Program-made: the position numbers and the translations under genes
Source: Amycolatopsis pittospori
GTDB lineage: Bacteria > Actinomycetota > Actinomycetes > Mycobacteriales > Pseudonocardiaceae
DNA length: 64,000 nucleotides
Assembly: GCF_013870525.1 (NCBI RefSeq)
Contig: NZ_JACBXD010000043.1
Location: forward strand, 1-64,000
Reading direction: 5' to 3'
Shown here: in pieces, positions 32,560 through 43,400 of the stretch
How the letters are laid out: each line of letters opens with the position of its first letter
How positions within the stretch are numbered: position 1 is the stretch's first letter
The notes under the pieces: model-generated
What the model was told of the DNA's origin: nothing
Databases searched by the model: none
The model's input: the letters and a program-made list of their open reading frames with translations, nothing else

Positions 32560-34218
32560 TTAGCGTGCCGTGGCCGCCACCACGTCGGCCACGTGCAACC
32601 CGCGTAGTTCCTCGACGGTGGGCATCCGTCCCAGCAGCCGCAAGCGCTGCGACTGTGCCGTGCGCGCCTTCTCGAACAACAGGCGCGCGTCCCGCGCGTT
32701 GCCGAAGTTGACGTCGGCCGAGATCAGCCGGAAGTGGTCTTCGAGGATCGGGCCGGCGTCGGGGTCCAGGTCGTAGTCCCCCGCCGACGCCATCCGCCCG
32801 AAGATGGCGAGGAGTTCGGCGGAACTGTAGTTCTCGAACTCGATCGTCTTGCCGAAGCGCGACGCGAGACCGGGGTTCGCGGCGAGGAAATGGACCATCT
32901 CACCGGTGTATCCGGCCACGATCACCGCCACCTCGTCGCGATGTTCCTCCATCAAGGGGACGAGGGTGTCGATCGCCTCCTGGCCGAAGTCGCCGCCGGA
33001 ACCGGCGAGCCGCGAAAGCGTGTACGCCTCGTCGATGAACAGGACGCCGCCCTTGGCCTCCTCGAACACGGTCGCGGTCTTCTCCGCGGTGTGCCCGATG
33101 TACTGCCCGACGAGATCACGGCGCGAGACCTCGCGGAACTGGCCCTGCGGCAGGACTCCCAAGGCCTTCAGCAGTTTGCCGTAGATCCGCGCGACCGTCG
33201 TCTTCCCGGTGCCGGGGGCACCCGCGAAGATCAGGTGGTGTCCGGCCGCGCCGATCGGCAGCCCGGCGCGGCGCCGCCATTCGTTGACCTGCAACTCGTC
33301 GACCAGCGCGCGGACCTCTTCCTTCACCTCGGGAAGGCCGATCATCGCGTCGAGTTCGCCGAGCATCTCCTCCAGCGCGTCGTCGACGGGAGCGCCGCGA
33401 TCCGACGGAGCGGCCGTCTCGCTGAGAGTCGGCGTCGCGCCCTCGGCGATCGAAATCCCCGGCTCCGCCGTGTTCTCGACCCGGCATCCGGAGATCGCGC
33501 CGCCACATCCGGAAGCGAACGCGATTCCCGAACCCCGCGTGTCGGAGACCGTGCACCGCATGAGCGACGGCGCGCCGTGGTGCGCCACGGCGATGCCCTC
33601 GTAGCCGGTGTGCGAGATCGCGCAGCCGTCGATGACGGGCCGGGCGTACTGATAGACGTAGAAGCCCCGCAGTCCACAGCCCGAAACCGTGCAATCGCGG
33701 ACGACCGGGTCGGCGCCCTGCCCGACCGTGATCCCGTCGCCGAGCACGTCTTCGACGGTGGTGTCCTCCAGCCTGCCGGGCGCGCCATCGACGAGAATCC
33801 CCTGCTCCGCGCCCGAAATCGCACAACCTGTGACAGTGAAGGCCGCCGAGCCGCGGATGGCGACCGCCGGACCGCGACCGCCGGAGATCGTGCACCGGAG
33901 CACGGTGAGTTCGGTGTCGTCGGCCCGGATCGCGGACGAGGCGTCGGCCAGGATTTCGATCCCTTTCAGGGCAAGCGATCCGCCGGTGGTGCGGAAGACC
34001 GGCCGGTCGGCGCCGCGGCCGTCGACGACGACGGTGGCGCCTTCGGCCGCGGCCAGGGTCACCCGGAGGCCGTTCAGCTCGACGGTTTCCGGGTATTCAC
34101 CGCCCGCGATGGTGATGACGGCGCCGTCGGACGCGTCCGTGAGCGCGTCGCCGATGGTCGGATACGCGCCGGGCCGTGAGGCGACCAGCAGGACGCGGCC
34201 GGGAGTCGAGGTCGTCAT
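32560..34218 (-). CDS. Beta-helix/AAA+ ATPase related to EccA (CbbX/SpoVK type)
   Basis: The 552-residue protein joins a right-handed parallel beta-helix (residues 15-260, repeated GI-V, GC-I, G-GI patterns such as GYEGIAVAHHGAPSLMRCTV) to a CbbX/SpoVK-type AAA+ domain. Walker A is GAPGTGKTTVARIYG, Walker B GVLFIDEAYTL, sensor 1 and the arginine finger region NPGLASRFGKTIEF. EccA of mycobacterial ESX systems has a TPR domain in place of the beta-helix. The proximity to T7SS genes suggests an EccA-like chaperone role. It overlaps the LuxR-type gene by one base. Confidence 0.85.
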   Translation of the reverse strand: MTTSTPGRVLLVASRPGAYPTIGDALTDASDGAVITIAGGEYPETVELNGLRVTLAAAEGATVVVDGRGADRPVFRTTGGSLALKGIEILADASSAIRADDTELTVLRCTISGGRGPAVAIRGSAAFTVTGCAISGAEQGILVDGAPGRLEDTTVEDVLGDGITVGQGADPVVRDCTVSGCGLRGFYVYQYARPVIDGCAISHTGYEGIAVAHHGAPSLMRCTVSDTRGSGIAFASGCGGAISGCRVENTAEPGISIAEGATPTLSETAAPSDRGAPVDDALEEMLGELDAMIGLPEVKEEVRALVDELQVNEWRRRAGLPIGAAGHHLIFAGAPGTGKTTVARIYGKLLKALGVLPQGQFREVSRRDLVGQYIGHTAEKTATVFEEAKGGVLFIDEAYTLSRLAGSGGDFGQEAIDTLVPLMEEHRDEVAVIVAGYTGEMVHFLAANPGLASRFGKTIEFENYSSAELLAIFGRMASAGDYDLDPDAGPILEDHFRLISADVNFGNARDARLLFEKARTAQSQRLRLLGRMPTVEELRGLHVADVVAATAR

Positions 34219-34871
34219 CAGCCCGCCTTCGCCATCAGCCAACCACGGTCGACGGCCTTGGCGCCCGCCTGGAAACGGCTGCGCGCGCCGAGCCGGTTCA
34301 TGATGTCGGCGACCATGCGCCGCACCGTGCGCACCGAGATGCCCAGCCGGGCCGCGGCGGATTCGTCGGTCGTGCCGGAGAAGAGCAGCGTCAGCAACTC
34401 GCGCTCACGGCAGGTCAGCATCGAGGCGTCCTCGGGTTCCGCGAGATCCAGCGGGACGAGCGGGGCGGCCGCCTGCCAGATCCGTTCGAACAGGCCGACC
34501 GTCGCGGTGACCACGCCGGGCAGCCGGAACACCGCGGAACCGGTCTGGCGCCCGTCCGCGGGCAGCACGACCGAGGTGCGGTCGATCACCAGCGCGTCCA
34601 TCGGGACCTCGGCGTCGGTCCGCACCTCGGCGCCCGCCCGCGACATCCGGTTGAGCGCGCCCGACATCCGCTCCGAGTCGGGGAAGAGCACCTTGTAGCG
34701 CACGCCGGGACGTACGTTCGCGAGCGCGATCCGCCGGAAAGCGGAGTCCGTCCCCGTGCTCATGACGAGGACCTCACTGGTCGCGGCCGCGAGGAGCTCG
34801 GCCAGTCCGGCCCGGTCACGAGCCGGTTCCGATCCCACGACCAGGCTGAGCCCGCCGGTCTGAACGCTCAT
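34218..34871 (-). CDS. LuxR-type regulator
   Basis: A 217-residue regulator with a C-terminal LuxR helix-turn-helix (LTCRERELLTLLFSGTTDESAAARLGISVRTVRRM, split at residues 150-185). The N-terminal 130 residues resemble the TrmB-like/phospholipase-D-like effector domain often found with such regulators (VLVMSTGTDSAFRRIAL, DALVIDRTSVVLPAD). The ATG at 34871 gives the natural N-terminus MSVQTGG. It is co-transcribed with the beta-helix/AAA+ gene and divergent from a two-component pair, so it probably controls the T7SS cluster. The 34872-35049 gap is the shared promoter region. Confidence 0.85.
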   Translation of the reverse strand: MSVQTGGLSLVVGSEPARDRAGLAELLAAATSEVLVMSTGTDSAFRRIALANVRPGVRYKVLFPDSERMSGALNRMSRAGAEVRTDAEVPMDALVIDRTSVVLPADGRQTGSAVFRLPGVVTATVGLFERIWQAAAPLVPLDLAEPEDASMLTCRERELLTLLFSGTTDESAAARLGISVRTVRRMVADIMNRLGARSRFQAGAKAVDRGWLMAKAG

Positions 34872-35049
34872 GGCGCTGTCCCTCCCATTCCCCCGCGCGG
34901 TACCGCCGACCACGTCCTGTTCATGCCAGATCCCGCCGGCCGGGTGGTCCGGGGTGCCCGACGCGTTAGCGTTCAGGGGCACCACGGCCGGCTCGGCGGG
35001 TAGGTGAAACTGCATGCGCCTACTTTCGCTGTTCGAACATGAGGTTTTG

Positions 35050-35715
35050 ATGACACGGGTGATGGTCGTCGAGGACGACGAGAATCTGCGGCTCGCGCTG
35101 GTCACACAGCTGCGTGCGGCCGGCTTCGCCGTCGACGACGCGGGTGACATCGCGGCCGCGGACCGGCTGCTGCGCGGAACGCACCACGACTGCGTGGTGT
35201 TCGACCGGATGCTGCCGGACGGCGACGCCATCGAGTACGTCCACATGAGACGGCAGCTGGGCTGGCGGGCGCCGGTGCTCTTCCTCACCGCCCGCGACGC
35301 GCTCGCCGACCGGGTGGCCGGCTTCGAGCACGGCGGCGACGACTATCTCGTGAAGCCGTTCGTGATGGCCGAGCTGACCGAACGCGTGGCCAATCTGTGC
35401 CGCCGGTCCGCGTTCGACCGGCCTTCGGTCCTGCACCACGACGACCTGGTGATGGACTGCGCGCGGCGCGAAGTGCGCCGGGCGGGCGTACTGCTCACCT
35501 TGACCAACAAGGAGTACGCGGTGCTCGAATACCTGCTCACCAGGGCGGGGCTGCCGGTGCAGCGGGCCGATCTGATCGAGCACTGCTGGGACGCCCAGGC
35601 CGATCCGATGTCCAATGTGGTCGATGTGGTGGTGAAGCGGTTGCGCCGCAAGCTGAAGGAACCCGAGTTGATCCACGCCGTCCGCGGTCTCGGATACCGG
35701 CTGGGCACCCGATGA
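35050..35715 (+). CDS. OmpR-family response regulator
   Basis: A 221-residue regulator: receiver (MTRVMVVEDDENLRLAL, phospho-acceptor in CVVFDRMLPDGDAIEY, DDYLVKPFVM) and winged helix (LLTLTNKEYAVLEYLL, RLRRKLKEPELIHAVRGLGY). The ATG at 35050 follows GAGG by five bases. Translation is coupled to the kinase gene by ATGA. It is paralogous to the regulator at 31888, and the two flank the LuxR/AAA+ pair. Confidence 0.95.
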   Translation: MTRVMVVEDDENLRLALVTQLRAAGFAVDDAGDIAAADRLLRGTHHDCVVFDRMLPDGDAIEYVHMRRQLGWRAPVLFLTARDALADRVAGFEHGGDDYLVKPFVMAELTERVANLCRRSAFDRPSVLHHDDLVMDCARREVRRAGVLLTLTNKEYAVLEYLLTRAGLPVQRADLIEHCWDAQADPMSNVVDVVVKRLRRKLKEPELIHAVRGLGYRLGTR

Positions 35716-36965
35716 ACACGCATTCCTCGGCGGACCGGCTGCGCAGGCTGCGCTGGACGCTGACCGCGTTGTTCACCGTGATGAACACACTCGGACTGGT
35801 GCTCTTCGCGTGGTTGCTCATCAGTGAGGACGGCGAGCAAGCCGAACAGCGGACCGACGCCGCGCTGAAGGAGGTCACGTCCTCGGTCAGCAGGCTGGTC
35901 GCCTTCGACGGCACCGTCGACTTCGGCCTCGTCAACACCGACGTGATGAACGACCGCTGCCCGCAGTTCGCGATCCTGCCCGGCGGCGCGCCCGCGTTCC
36001 AGGGTCACCTTTCACGAGCCGAGTGCGTCCCGATGAGCGCGCAGCTGCTGAACGGCCTCGCCACCGAAGCCGTCCAGTCCGGCAAACTGGTCTCGGGCTA
36101 TCAAAAGGGCACTGACGGCTCGGTGGTCATGGTCCGCGCCGAACCGTTGCGCGACAGCGACGGCAAACCGTTCGCGGCCGTCGTCGCGGTGCAGCCCACC
36201 GCCGCCGAAGACGACGAGCACACCCAGTTCACCCTGCTGGTCATCGGCGGCACCGTGCTGCTGATCGCCGTACTGGGCTTCGCCGGCCACCTGCTGTCCG
36301 GCCGCTCGATCCGCCCCGCGGCGGCCGCCTTGCAGCAACAGGAAGTCCTGCTCGCCGAAACCGCGCACGACCTCCGCACCCCCGTCGCCGCCCTGCGCGC
36401 GCTCGCCGAAACCGCGATGACGAATCCCGCCCAGTCGGCGGAACTCCTGCCTCGCACCGTCCGCCTCGCCGCGAGAATGGGCGGGATCATCGACGACCTG
36501 CTCGTCCGCGCCCGGCTCGCCGCCGGCGTGGAACAGCTCAGCATCCAGCCGATCTGGCTCGACCAGCTGGTGGTGGGCGTCGTCGAGGACACCGCGACCG
36601 ACAGCGCGGAAGTCACCGTCACCGCCGCTCCCACGAAGGTCGACGCCGATCCCGCGCTCCTGCAACGCGCGATCGGGAACCTCCTGGACAACGCCGTGCG
36701 CTACGGCCGCCAACCGGGCGCGAAGGCGTTCGTGCACCTGACCGTCGCCGGCGGCACCGTGACCGTCGCGGACCACGGCCCCGGCATCGACACCACCATG
36801 GCGGGCGACGCCTTCGACCGTTTCGCCAGCACCGGCGGCTCTTCCGGACTCGGTCTGTCCATCGTGCGCTGGGTCGCCCAGTCGCACGGCGGCACGCTCG
36901 CGGTGTACAACGCCGACGAGGGCGGGGCGATCTTCGAACTGAGGCTTCCGGTCAGCACTTCCTGA
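35712..36965 (+). CDS. Two-component sensor histidine kinase
   Basis: The 417-residue kinase has a membrane segment at residues 15-38, an extracytoplasmic sensor region with two Cys (DRCPQFAILPGG and SRAECVPM, possibly a disulfide), a second segment near 175-197, the HisKA box LLAETAHDLRTPVAALRAL and an ATPase domain (IGNLLDNAVRYG, VADHGPGID, SSGLGLSIV). It forms a pair with the preceding regulator. The location beside the T7SS genes suggests control of secretion; the signal is unknown. Confidence 0.94.
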   Translation: MNTHSSADRLRRLRWTLTALFTVMNTLGLVLFAWLLISEDGEQAEQRTDAALKEVTSSVSRLVAFDGTVDFGLVNTDVMNDRCPQFAILPGGAPAFQGHLSRAECVPMSAQLLNGLATEAVQSGKLVSGYQKGTDGSVVMVRAEPLRDSDGKPFAAVVAVQPTAAEDDEHTQFTLLVIGGTVLLIAVLGFAGHLLSGRSIRPAAAALQQQEVLLAETAHDLRTPVAALRALAETAMTNPAQSAELLPRTVRLAARMGGIIDDLLVRARLAAGVEQLSIQPIWLDQLVVGVVEDTATDSAEVTVTAAPTKVDADPALLQRAIGNLLDNAVRYGRQPGAKAFVHLTVAGGTVTVADHGPGIDTTMAGDAFDRFASTGGSSGLGLSIVRWVAQSHGGTLAVYNADEGGAIFELRLPVSTS

Positions 36966-36968
36966 CGG

Positions 36969-37439
36969 CTACGACGGCTCTGCAGCGGTGCCTCCCAGGA
37001 GCGAATCGAACTCGAACGTAGGAGCCTCACCCGCGTCCCGCCGCGCGAACTCCTGCTCCCAAAGGCCGAAGGTGCGCGCCCGCATCGTCCGGATCAGGGC
37101 GTGCTCCTCCGGTTCGAGACGCCGCGACTCCTCCTTCGCCTTGTCGTAAACGGCCTGGACGGCGTCGTAAAGCGCGAAGATCGGCCCTTCGCCGCGAAGA
37201 GCACGTGAACGCTTGATCTCGGTGAGCTCGACGTAGCGGGCCTCGTCCAGCACGGTGATGTCCTCTCCCATGGCGAACAACACTTCTTGGATGTGTGAGG
37301 CGTCCTCTTCGATCCGCCCGGTCCTCAGGTTCAGCAGGTGACCGGTCAGCCCGCCGTCAGGTGTCCCGTCGACCCGGTAGGTCAAACCGTAGTAACGGAA
37401 GAACATCGGCAGCTCGGCCGCCAGCGGGTTTTCAGTCAC
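36969..37439 (-). CDS. Candidate immunity protein for the RelA-fold toxin
   Basis: A 156-residue acidic cytoplasmic protein (FRYYGLTYRVDGTPDGG, EVLFAMGEDITVLDEARYVEL, RTFGLWEQEFARRDAGEAP) with no family I recognise. The GTG at 37439 overlaps the end of the 2130-residue toxin-like gene by eight bases, so it is made right after it. A small gene directly behind a polymorphic toxin is nearly always its immunity gene, and this is the basis of the call. It converges on the kinase gene, three bases apart. Confidence 0.65.
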   Translation of the reverse strand: MTENPLAAELPMFFRYYGLTYRVDGTPDGGLTGHLLNLRTGRIEEDASHIQEVLFAMGEDITVLDEARYVELTEIKRSRALRGEGPIFALYDAVQAVYDKAKEESRRLEPEEHALIRTMRARTFGLWEQEFARRDAGEAPTFEFDSLLGGTAAEPS

Positions 37440-40400
37440 TGTCTTTCCCTTCGTCGTCTTCGCGGCCGTCCTCGTCATCCGCGGTCATGCCACGGTTCGT
37501 CGCTTCCCCGAACAGTTCCTGCTCACGCCTGAGTATCAGGGCGATCATCGCCGCTTCCTCCGGGGAGACGGCGCGCCCCTGTTCCTTGCCCACCGCCGCG
37601 AAGTCCCGCCGCACCTCGTAGAGGCTGTGCTCGTACCGCGCCACCTCGTCGATCGACTTCAGGTGCAGCCGGAACTCGGCGATGTTCCCGCTCGACAGGC
37701 GTACGGACATCTGGATGTCGCGGTATCCGCTCTTCTGCGGGCCGTCGAACCGGTCTTCCAGATAGACGATGTCGATCGGCGAATCACTGGAGGCCAGATG
37801 TTCACGAAGGGTCTCCAGTGCCCGGTAGACGTCGGCCACCGTGTCGAACCGCACGAGCGCGCCGACCACATCCGTCAGCACGGAGCCCGTCCCGTCGTCC
37901 TTGGCCAGCTTGTCCAGCGCGCGGACCCGGCTCTTGACCTTGTCACGGTACTTGGCGATCCCACCCGCCCGAGCCGCCAGCCAGTCGGCCAGTTCGTTCA
38001 GCTCGTTCTGATCCGAGCGCCAGGCCTTCTCCAGGCTGGCCAGGAACTCGTTCTGATAGGCGAGGAGTTCGCCAGGGGTCGAACCGACGGGCGGGGCATA
38101 ACCGAACTGCCCCGGCTGGACGCCGCGATCTTCCTCGGGAATGCTCGCTTGTACGTCCTCGACGACCTGACGCTGCGACTCCGTCAACTCGATCGGACCG
38201 GGCCGCGCCGCCGCCTCGTGCTCCTCGAGGATCGCTTCCGCTCCCCTGGCATCCAGCTCCGCCAACGACTCCAAGACGATCTCGATCGCTTCCGGATACT
38301 GGAGCACGTTCCCCAGCGTCTGCGGCCTGGCCAGCAGGGAATTCAGCAGGAACGGCGTCGCCAGGAGCTTCTTGACGAACTCCGGGTGCCGCGGCAACAG
38401 CTTGGTGATCGCGTCGCCGATCTGCGTCGGGACGCCGTCGATCTTGATCCGCGAGTCCGGATCCCGCCCGCTGATCTCGTTCCCCCGGCGCACCGCGTCC
38501 TGGACGTCCTCGCGGCCGAGGAACTCCGCCATCTCGTCCCGGCCGGGGTTGATCACCGCGTCCAGGGAGCTGGGTGTGCCCGCACTCTCGGGGCCGGACG
38601 GCGAAGGCAGATTCCCCGGCGCCGGGACCTCGACGGGCGCCGTCCCGCCCGGGGTGAACAGCGCCCAGCCCTTGCCGCTCGGGAATCCGTGCACCCGCAG
38701 CGAACCGTCCGGCATCACGTCCAGCCTCGCCAGCGGCGCGATCACTTCGGCGCCCAGCGCGTCGGCGTACCGCTGCGCCCAGCCGGAAGATCCGGAATGA
38801 CACGAGTTCAGCTGGACCGGCCGCCCCGGGGTGTAGAACGGGCTCGCCAGCGTCGCCTCGGCCACCTGTTCCGGGCTGAGCATGAAGATCTCTTCGATGG
38901 CCCGCATCTGCTCCTGGGTCAGGCGGGTGTCGACCATCAGGCTGAGGCCGGGGATCGGATGGCCGTTCCCGCTTCCGTGCAAAGTGACCACGTATGCCTT
39001 GGTCCCGTCCGGGCGGGTCGCGATCATCACCCGCAGATGCGCGTTGCGGGTGGTCATGTCGTCCCCGATCGACATCCCCGCGGGCGCGTACAGAACGCCT
39101 TCACCGGTGACCACGGCACCGTCCCAGGGCCCGGGCGCCACCTTCCGCCGGGCGTCGATCCACCGTGAACCACCGACTTCGTCATGCCGCGACGCGCCCA
39201 TCGAGGCGGGGCCGGGCGCATCGCCGAAAGTGATCTCGCCCGTGTCGGGATCGATCCGGGCCGTGGTGAACCGGCCGTGGGGATCGCGGGGTGGCAGTCC
39301 TCTCGGCCGACGCCGTTTGGTCCCCTGCTCGTCGGTGTTGCGCGGCCGGATGACGTCGGAAGGGGTGCTCTTGGGCGGTTTGAGCTCGAGCAGACTGTCC
39401 ACTGTGTTCGGAACGCCGAGGAGCCGGACGGCGAGCAGAATCCCCATGAGGACGCGCCGACCGGAGGAGAGCACTGGTGTGTTGGACGCCTCCATCGCCC
39501 TTTCGATCGCGTCCGGTTCGTTAGGGCTCGCGGGAATCTCCCGAGATGGCCCCGGCACCGGATTCGGCCGGGGTGCCGGTGGCGCGGCGGGATCCGCGGG
39601 ACGAAGCGTTTCCGTCTCGAAGAGACCACGGGTGAAGGTGTTGCCGCGATGGACCCGGTCACTTCCGGGTGTACGGGTCCCGGTGTTGAGGTCGTACTCG
39701 TGCGCGATCGCCGGCCGGCCGTCCACGACGAGGTCGAGCGTGAGGTTCGGGACGACCCACCCTGAGTAGTGCGACGACCCACTCGCCACACGGCCCTGAC
39801 CGTCAAGGGAGTACGAGGGCGAAGCACGGAACTGGAACCGCCCGAAGTGATCACCGAGGATCTCCCGCTGCCGGGCGATGACGTCCGAGGTGAAGATCTG
39901 CTGGATGAACGTCCCCCTCAGCGCGGGGGTCATCGTGCCGTTCCTGACGTGCTCCACGATCTTCCGTGCCCGCTCGGAGTCGGCGGGAACGATTCCCTCC
40001 GCCAGCCGCGCGAACTCACGGGCCGCGTTGTCCGCGGCCTCCTGCAACGCGGGCTTGATCCGCGAGCGGACCCACTGGGTCTCCAGGATCCGTGCGACGT
40101 CGCGGACCCGCGCCGGTCGTGAGTCGGCGGGCAGGAGACCGTGTTCGAGCAGCAGCAGGCGGAGATCGTTCCACGCCAGCCCGGCCTCGGCCATCAGCGA
40201 ACGGAGGGCGCTCTCGCTTCGCAGGCTCAGAAGCATCTGCTTGCGGCTCACCGTGTTCGGCGGCATCGGGTGATCGTGCCGAGCCAGGTTTTCCGGGTGG
40301 TAGAAGCGCTCCGCGTGCGACGACGGCGGCGTCGGCGGACCTTGGGGCCGTCCAGGCGGGAGGCTCGGTGGCGGCGCCGACATGTCGACACTCACTTCAC

Positions 40401-43400
40401 CGGTCGCCGCGTTGAACCTCGCCTGTCCTTGCCACGGAGGGTTGTCCGGGTCGTCCGGTGGCGGCGGGCCCGGACGCGGGGTGGCCTCGGGATCCGCCTC
40501 TTCCTCGTGGCGCTTGCGGATCAACTCGACGGGGCCGCTCTTCGGGGGTTTGACCTCCATCGCGCTGTCGACCGTGTTCGGCAGGCTCAGCAGCCGGACT
40601 GCGACGAGTACACCCATCAGCAGCCGCCGCCGATGCGAGAGCGCACCGGCGTTCTCCGCCTCCATGGCCCGGCGAATGGCCTCGGGATCCTCTTGCGTGG
40701 CCTGGTTTTCGTCGGGCAACGGGTTCTCGTGACCGGCGGGCGGGATTCCCCGCGGCCCTGACGGGTTCGGCGACGCGGGTGCCGTCGGTCCTCCCGGATC
40801 CCGTCGCGCGACGACGGTGAACCGGAAGCCGTTCCACTGGAGGACGGCATTCGCGCCGGCCGCGATCGCGGCTTCGACCTCACTGGTCAGCTCGTTGCTG
40901 AAGACGGCGATGATCATCGCGCCGGGACCGGCGTCCAGGCGGTGCTTCTCGACCTGTTTGACGACGGAGGTCCTGCTCGTGGACGCGACGTTCTTGACCT
41001 CGAACCGGACTTCGACGCCGCTGTCCTCCAGTACACCGTGGACGTCGATATCGGTGTCACTCGTCTTGACGCCGAGGCCGGTGATCCGCAGTCCCGGCAA
41101 CCCCAATTCGGCCAGTTGCTCCTGGCTGAGCTCGGAAAGCGCGAGCGCGACCCGGAGTTCGCCTTCGATCCCGGTGAGATTTCCCTGGTCGCCGTTCAGT
41201 TGCTCCCGGGTGGCCGGGTTCCCTTCGGCCAGCATGCCGAGAGCACGCTTGATATGGACGCGGACGCCTTCGCCGATCTTGTCGAGCCCAGGCACGCCGT
41301 TGACGGCCAGATGATCGAGGATCTTGCGGAGGTGGGTTTCCATCGTCAGCGGTAACTGGGCGTTCTTGTTCTCGGCTTCGGCGGCCTCCGCGAACTCCGC
41401 GCCGAGTCTGCCCAGTCGCCTGAGTTCGGCCTCGGCCACCGCCCGGCCCCGCGGACGAGGCTTCTTCGCCGCTACGGCGTTCACAGCCGCGACAACGCGG
41501 GAGGTGAACAGGGCTAGTGGTGTCACCTCCGGCGCTCCGGCCAGCCGGTTCGCCAGCAGGGCCCGGACTTGTGCGACGTACAGGACCTTGAGCTGCTCAC
41601 TGAGCGGGCGCGTGGCCACGTCTGGGGGGAGCAGCTGCGCGAGGACGTTCTTGAGCAGGCTTTCCAGCTTCTTGCCCGCCACCGCGGGACCGGCGTCGAG
41701 GATGGCTTCCCGGACCTCCGACGGCAAGGCGTCCCATGCCGCGTCCACCTCTGCGGTCGGATCGTCAGGTCGTTCGGGCGGCGTTTCCTCGTTCTCGTTC
41801 CGGGGGGTGCCCTTGTCTTCATCGGATGCCCGCGGTGTCGACGGAGCCGCCGGTACCGGGACGGCGACCGGTGCCGCAGGGCTTTCCGCGGGCGGGGCGG
41901 GGAGCGCGGGTTCACTTTCCGCCGGGCCTCGGGGGTCGTCCGGCGGACCTTGATCGTCGGGGACTTCGGCGGGGATCACCGGGACGTCGGGGACCGGTTC
42001 GGTCGGTGCCTCGACCGGCTCGGTGATGCCGTCCTGATCGGGGCTCGTCGCCGGATCGGAACGGTTCGGCTCGCCTTCCGTGGGTTTCGCCTGGGGAGTC
42101 CGGGACGGCGAGCCCGGCACTCCCGGCTGCGCCGGGTTGGTCTGCGCCGGGTTGGTCTGCGCCGCACCGGCCTGACCGGGACCGCTTTGCCCGGCACCGG
42201 TCTGACCGGTGGCGGCGGTGGCCGCCGGCTGTCCGGAAGATGCGGGCGTCTGCGCGGAAGCGCCGTGAGCCGAGGTCCCCTGCGGGGACGTCGGCTGCCC
42301 CGTACCGGTTTGAGCCGCGCCGGATTGGGCCGGACCTGCCTGGGCCGAGGCGGTCGATGTCGATGTGTGGTGTGCGGGGGAACTCGCACCGTTCCGGGAC
42401 GACGCCGGATCCGACGCGGTGGCCGAAGGAGAGTTGCTGGACGGCGTCGTGCCGGTGTTTCCGCTGTGCCCCGAGGTGTTGGTGGAAGCGCGGCCCTCGC
42501 TTCCACCGAAAGCGTCGGCGCCCCGCCCGGATCCGGTCGTCGCCCCGGAAGAACCGGAGTGGCTCCCCGCACCCGAGGCACCTGAATGCGGGGAACCACC
42601 AGCCTGGCCGGAATCGTTCACCTGATTCGTGCCCGCGACGGCCCCCGCGTCTCCCGCGGATGCGGAGCCTTGCCCCGCGTTGACGGTGGCGGCTTCCGGT
42701 GCCATCGCCTGCGGCGGAGTCGGGCCACCGGGTGGATTGTCGGTGGTCACCACTTCCTTCGGCGCACTGACCGAATGGTCACCGAAAACGGCGTTGTGCG
42801 CCTGCGCACCGGCGAGGTGGGCGTTCGCGCGCATCGGCCCGATCGCGGCCGAAGTGAGCCAATTGTCCTTGATGGACTTCTGATAGCCGGACACGTCGTC
42901 CAGCGCGCCCCAGTTCCCGTTCACCATGTTCTCCGCCGCGTAACTGGAGATCGGCGAGGAGATCGCGTTCGTACTGGCGGCGCTCACGGCCGTCGTGATG
43001 TGCTTCCCGACCGGATTGTCCAGCGCGTTCTTGCCGACATCGGTCTTGCGGATCCCCTTGCCGAGCAACGCACCCGGTGCCCCGACCACCGCGCTCACCG
43101 GAGCGCCGACCGCTCCGGCGACCGCGTTGGTGAAGCTTTCCTTGACGTTGAACCCGTCCTGGTAACCCTGGGCGATGTTGAGCCCCTGCTCGATGCCGTT
43201 CGTGACGACCTCGTCCAAACCCTCCTTGATCGGGATCAAGACGAGTTTCCCGGCCTTCGCCGTCCAGTTCCCGAGCCGGGACGCCTCACTCGCGATCTTG
43301 ACCAGTCTCGCCAGCCTGAGCGCCATCTTCGACGCGAAGAGCCACGGGCCCCCGGGGATCGCGAACATGAGCGCGAAATCCACCGCGGCGTGGATCAGTT

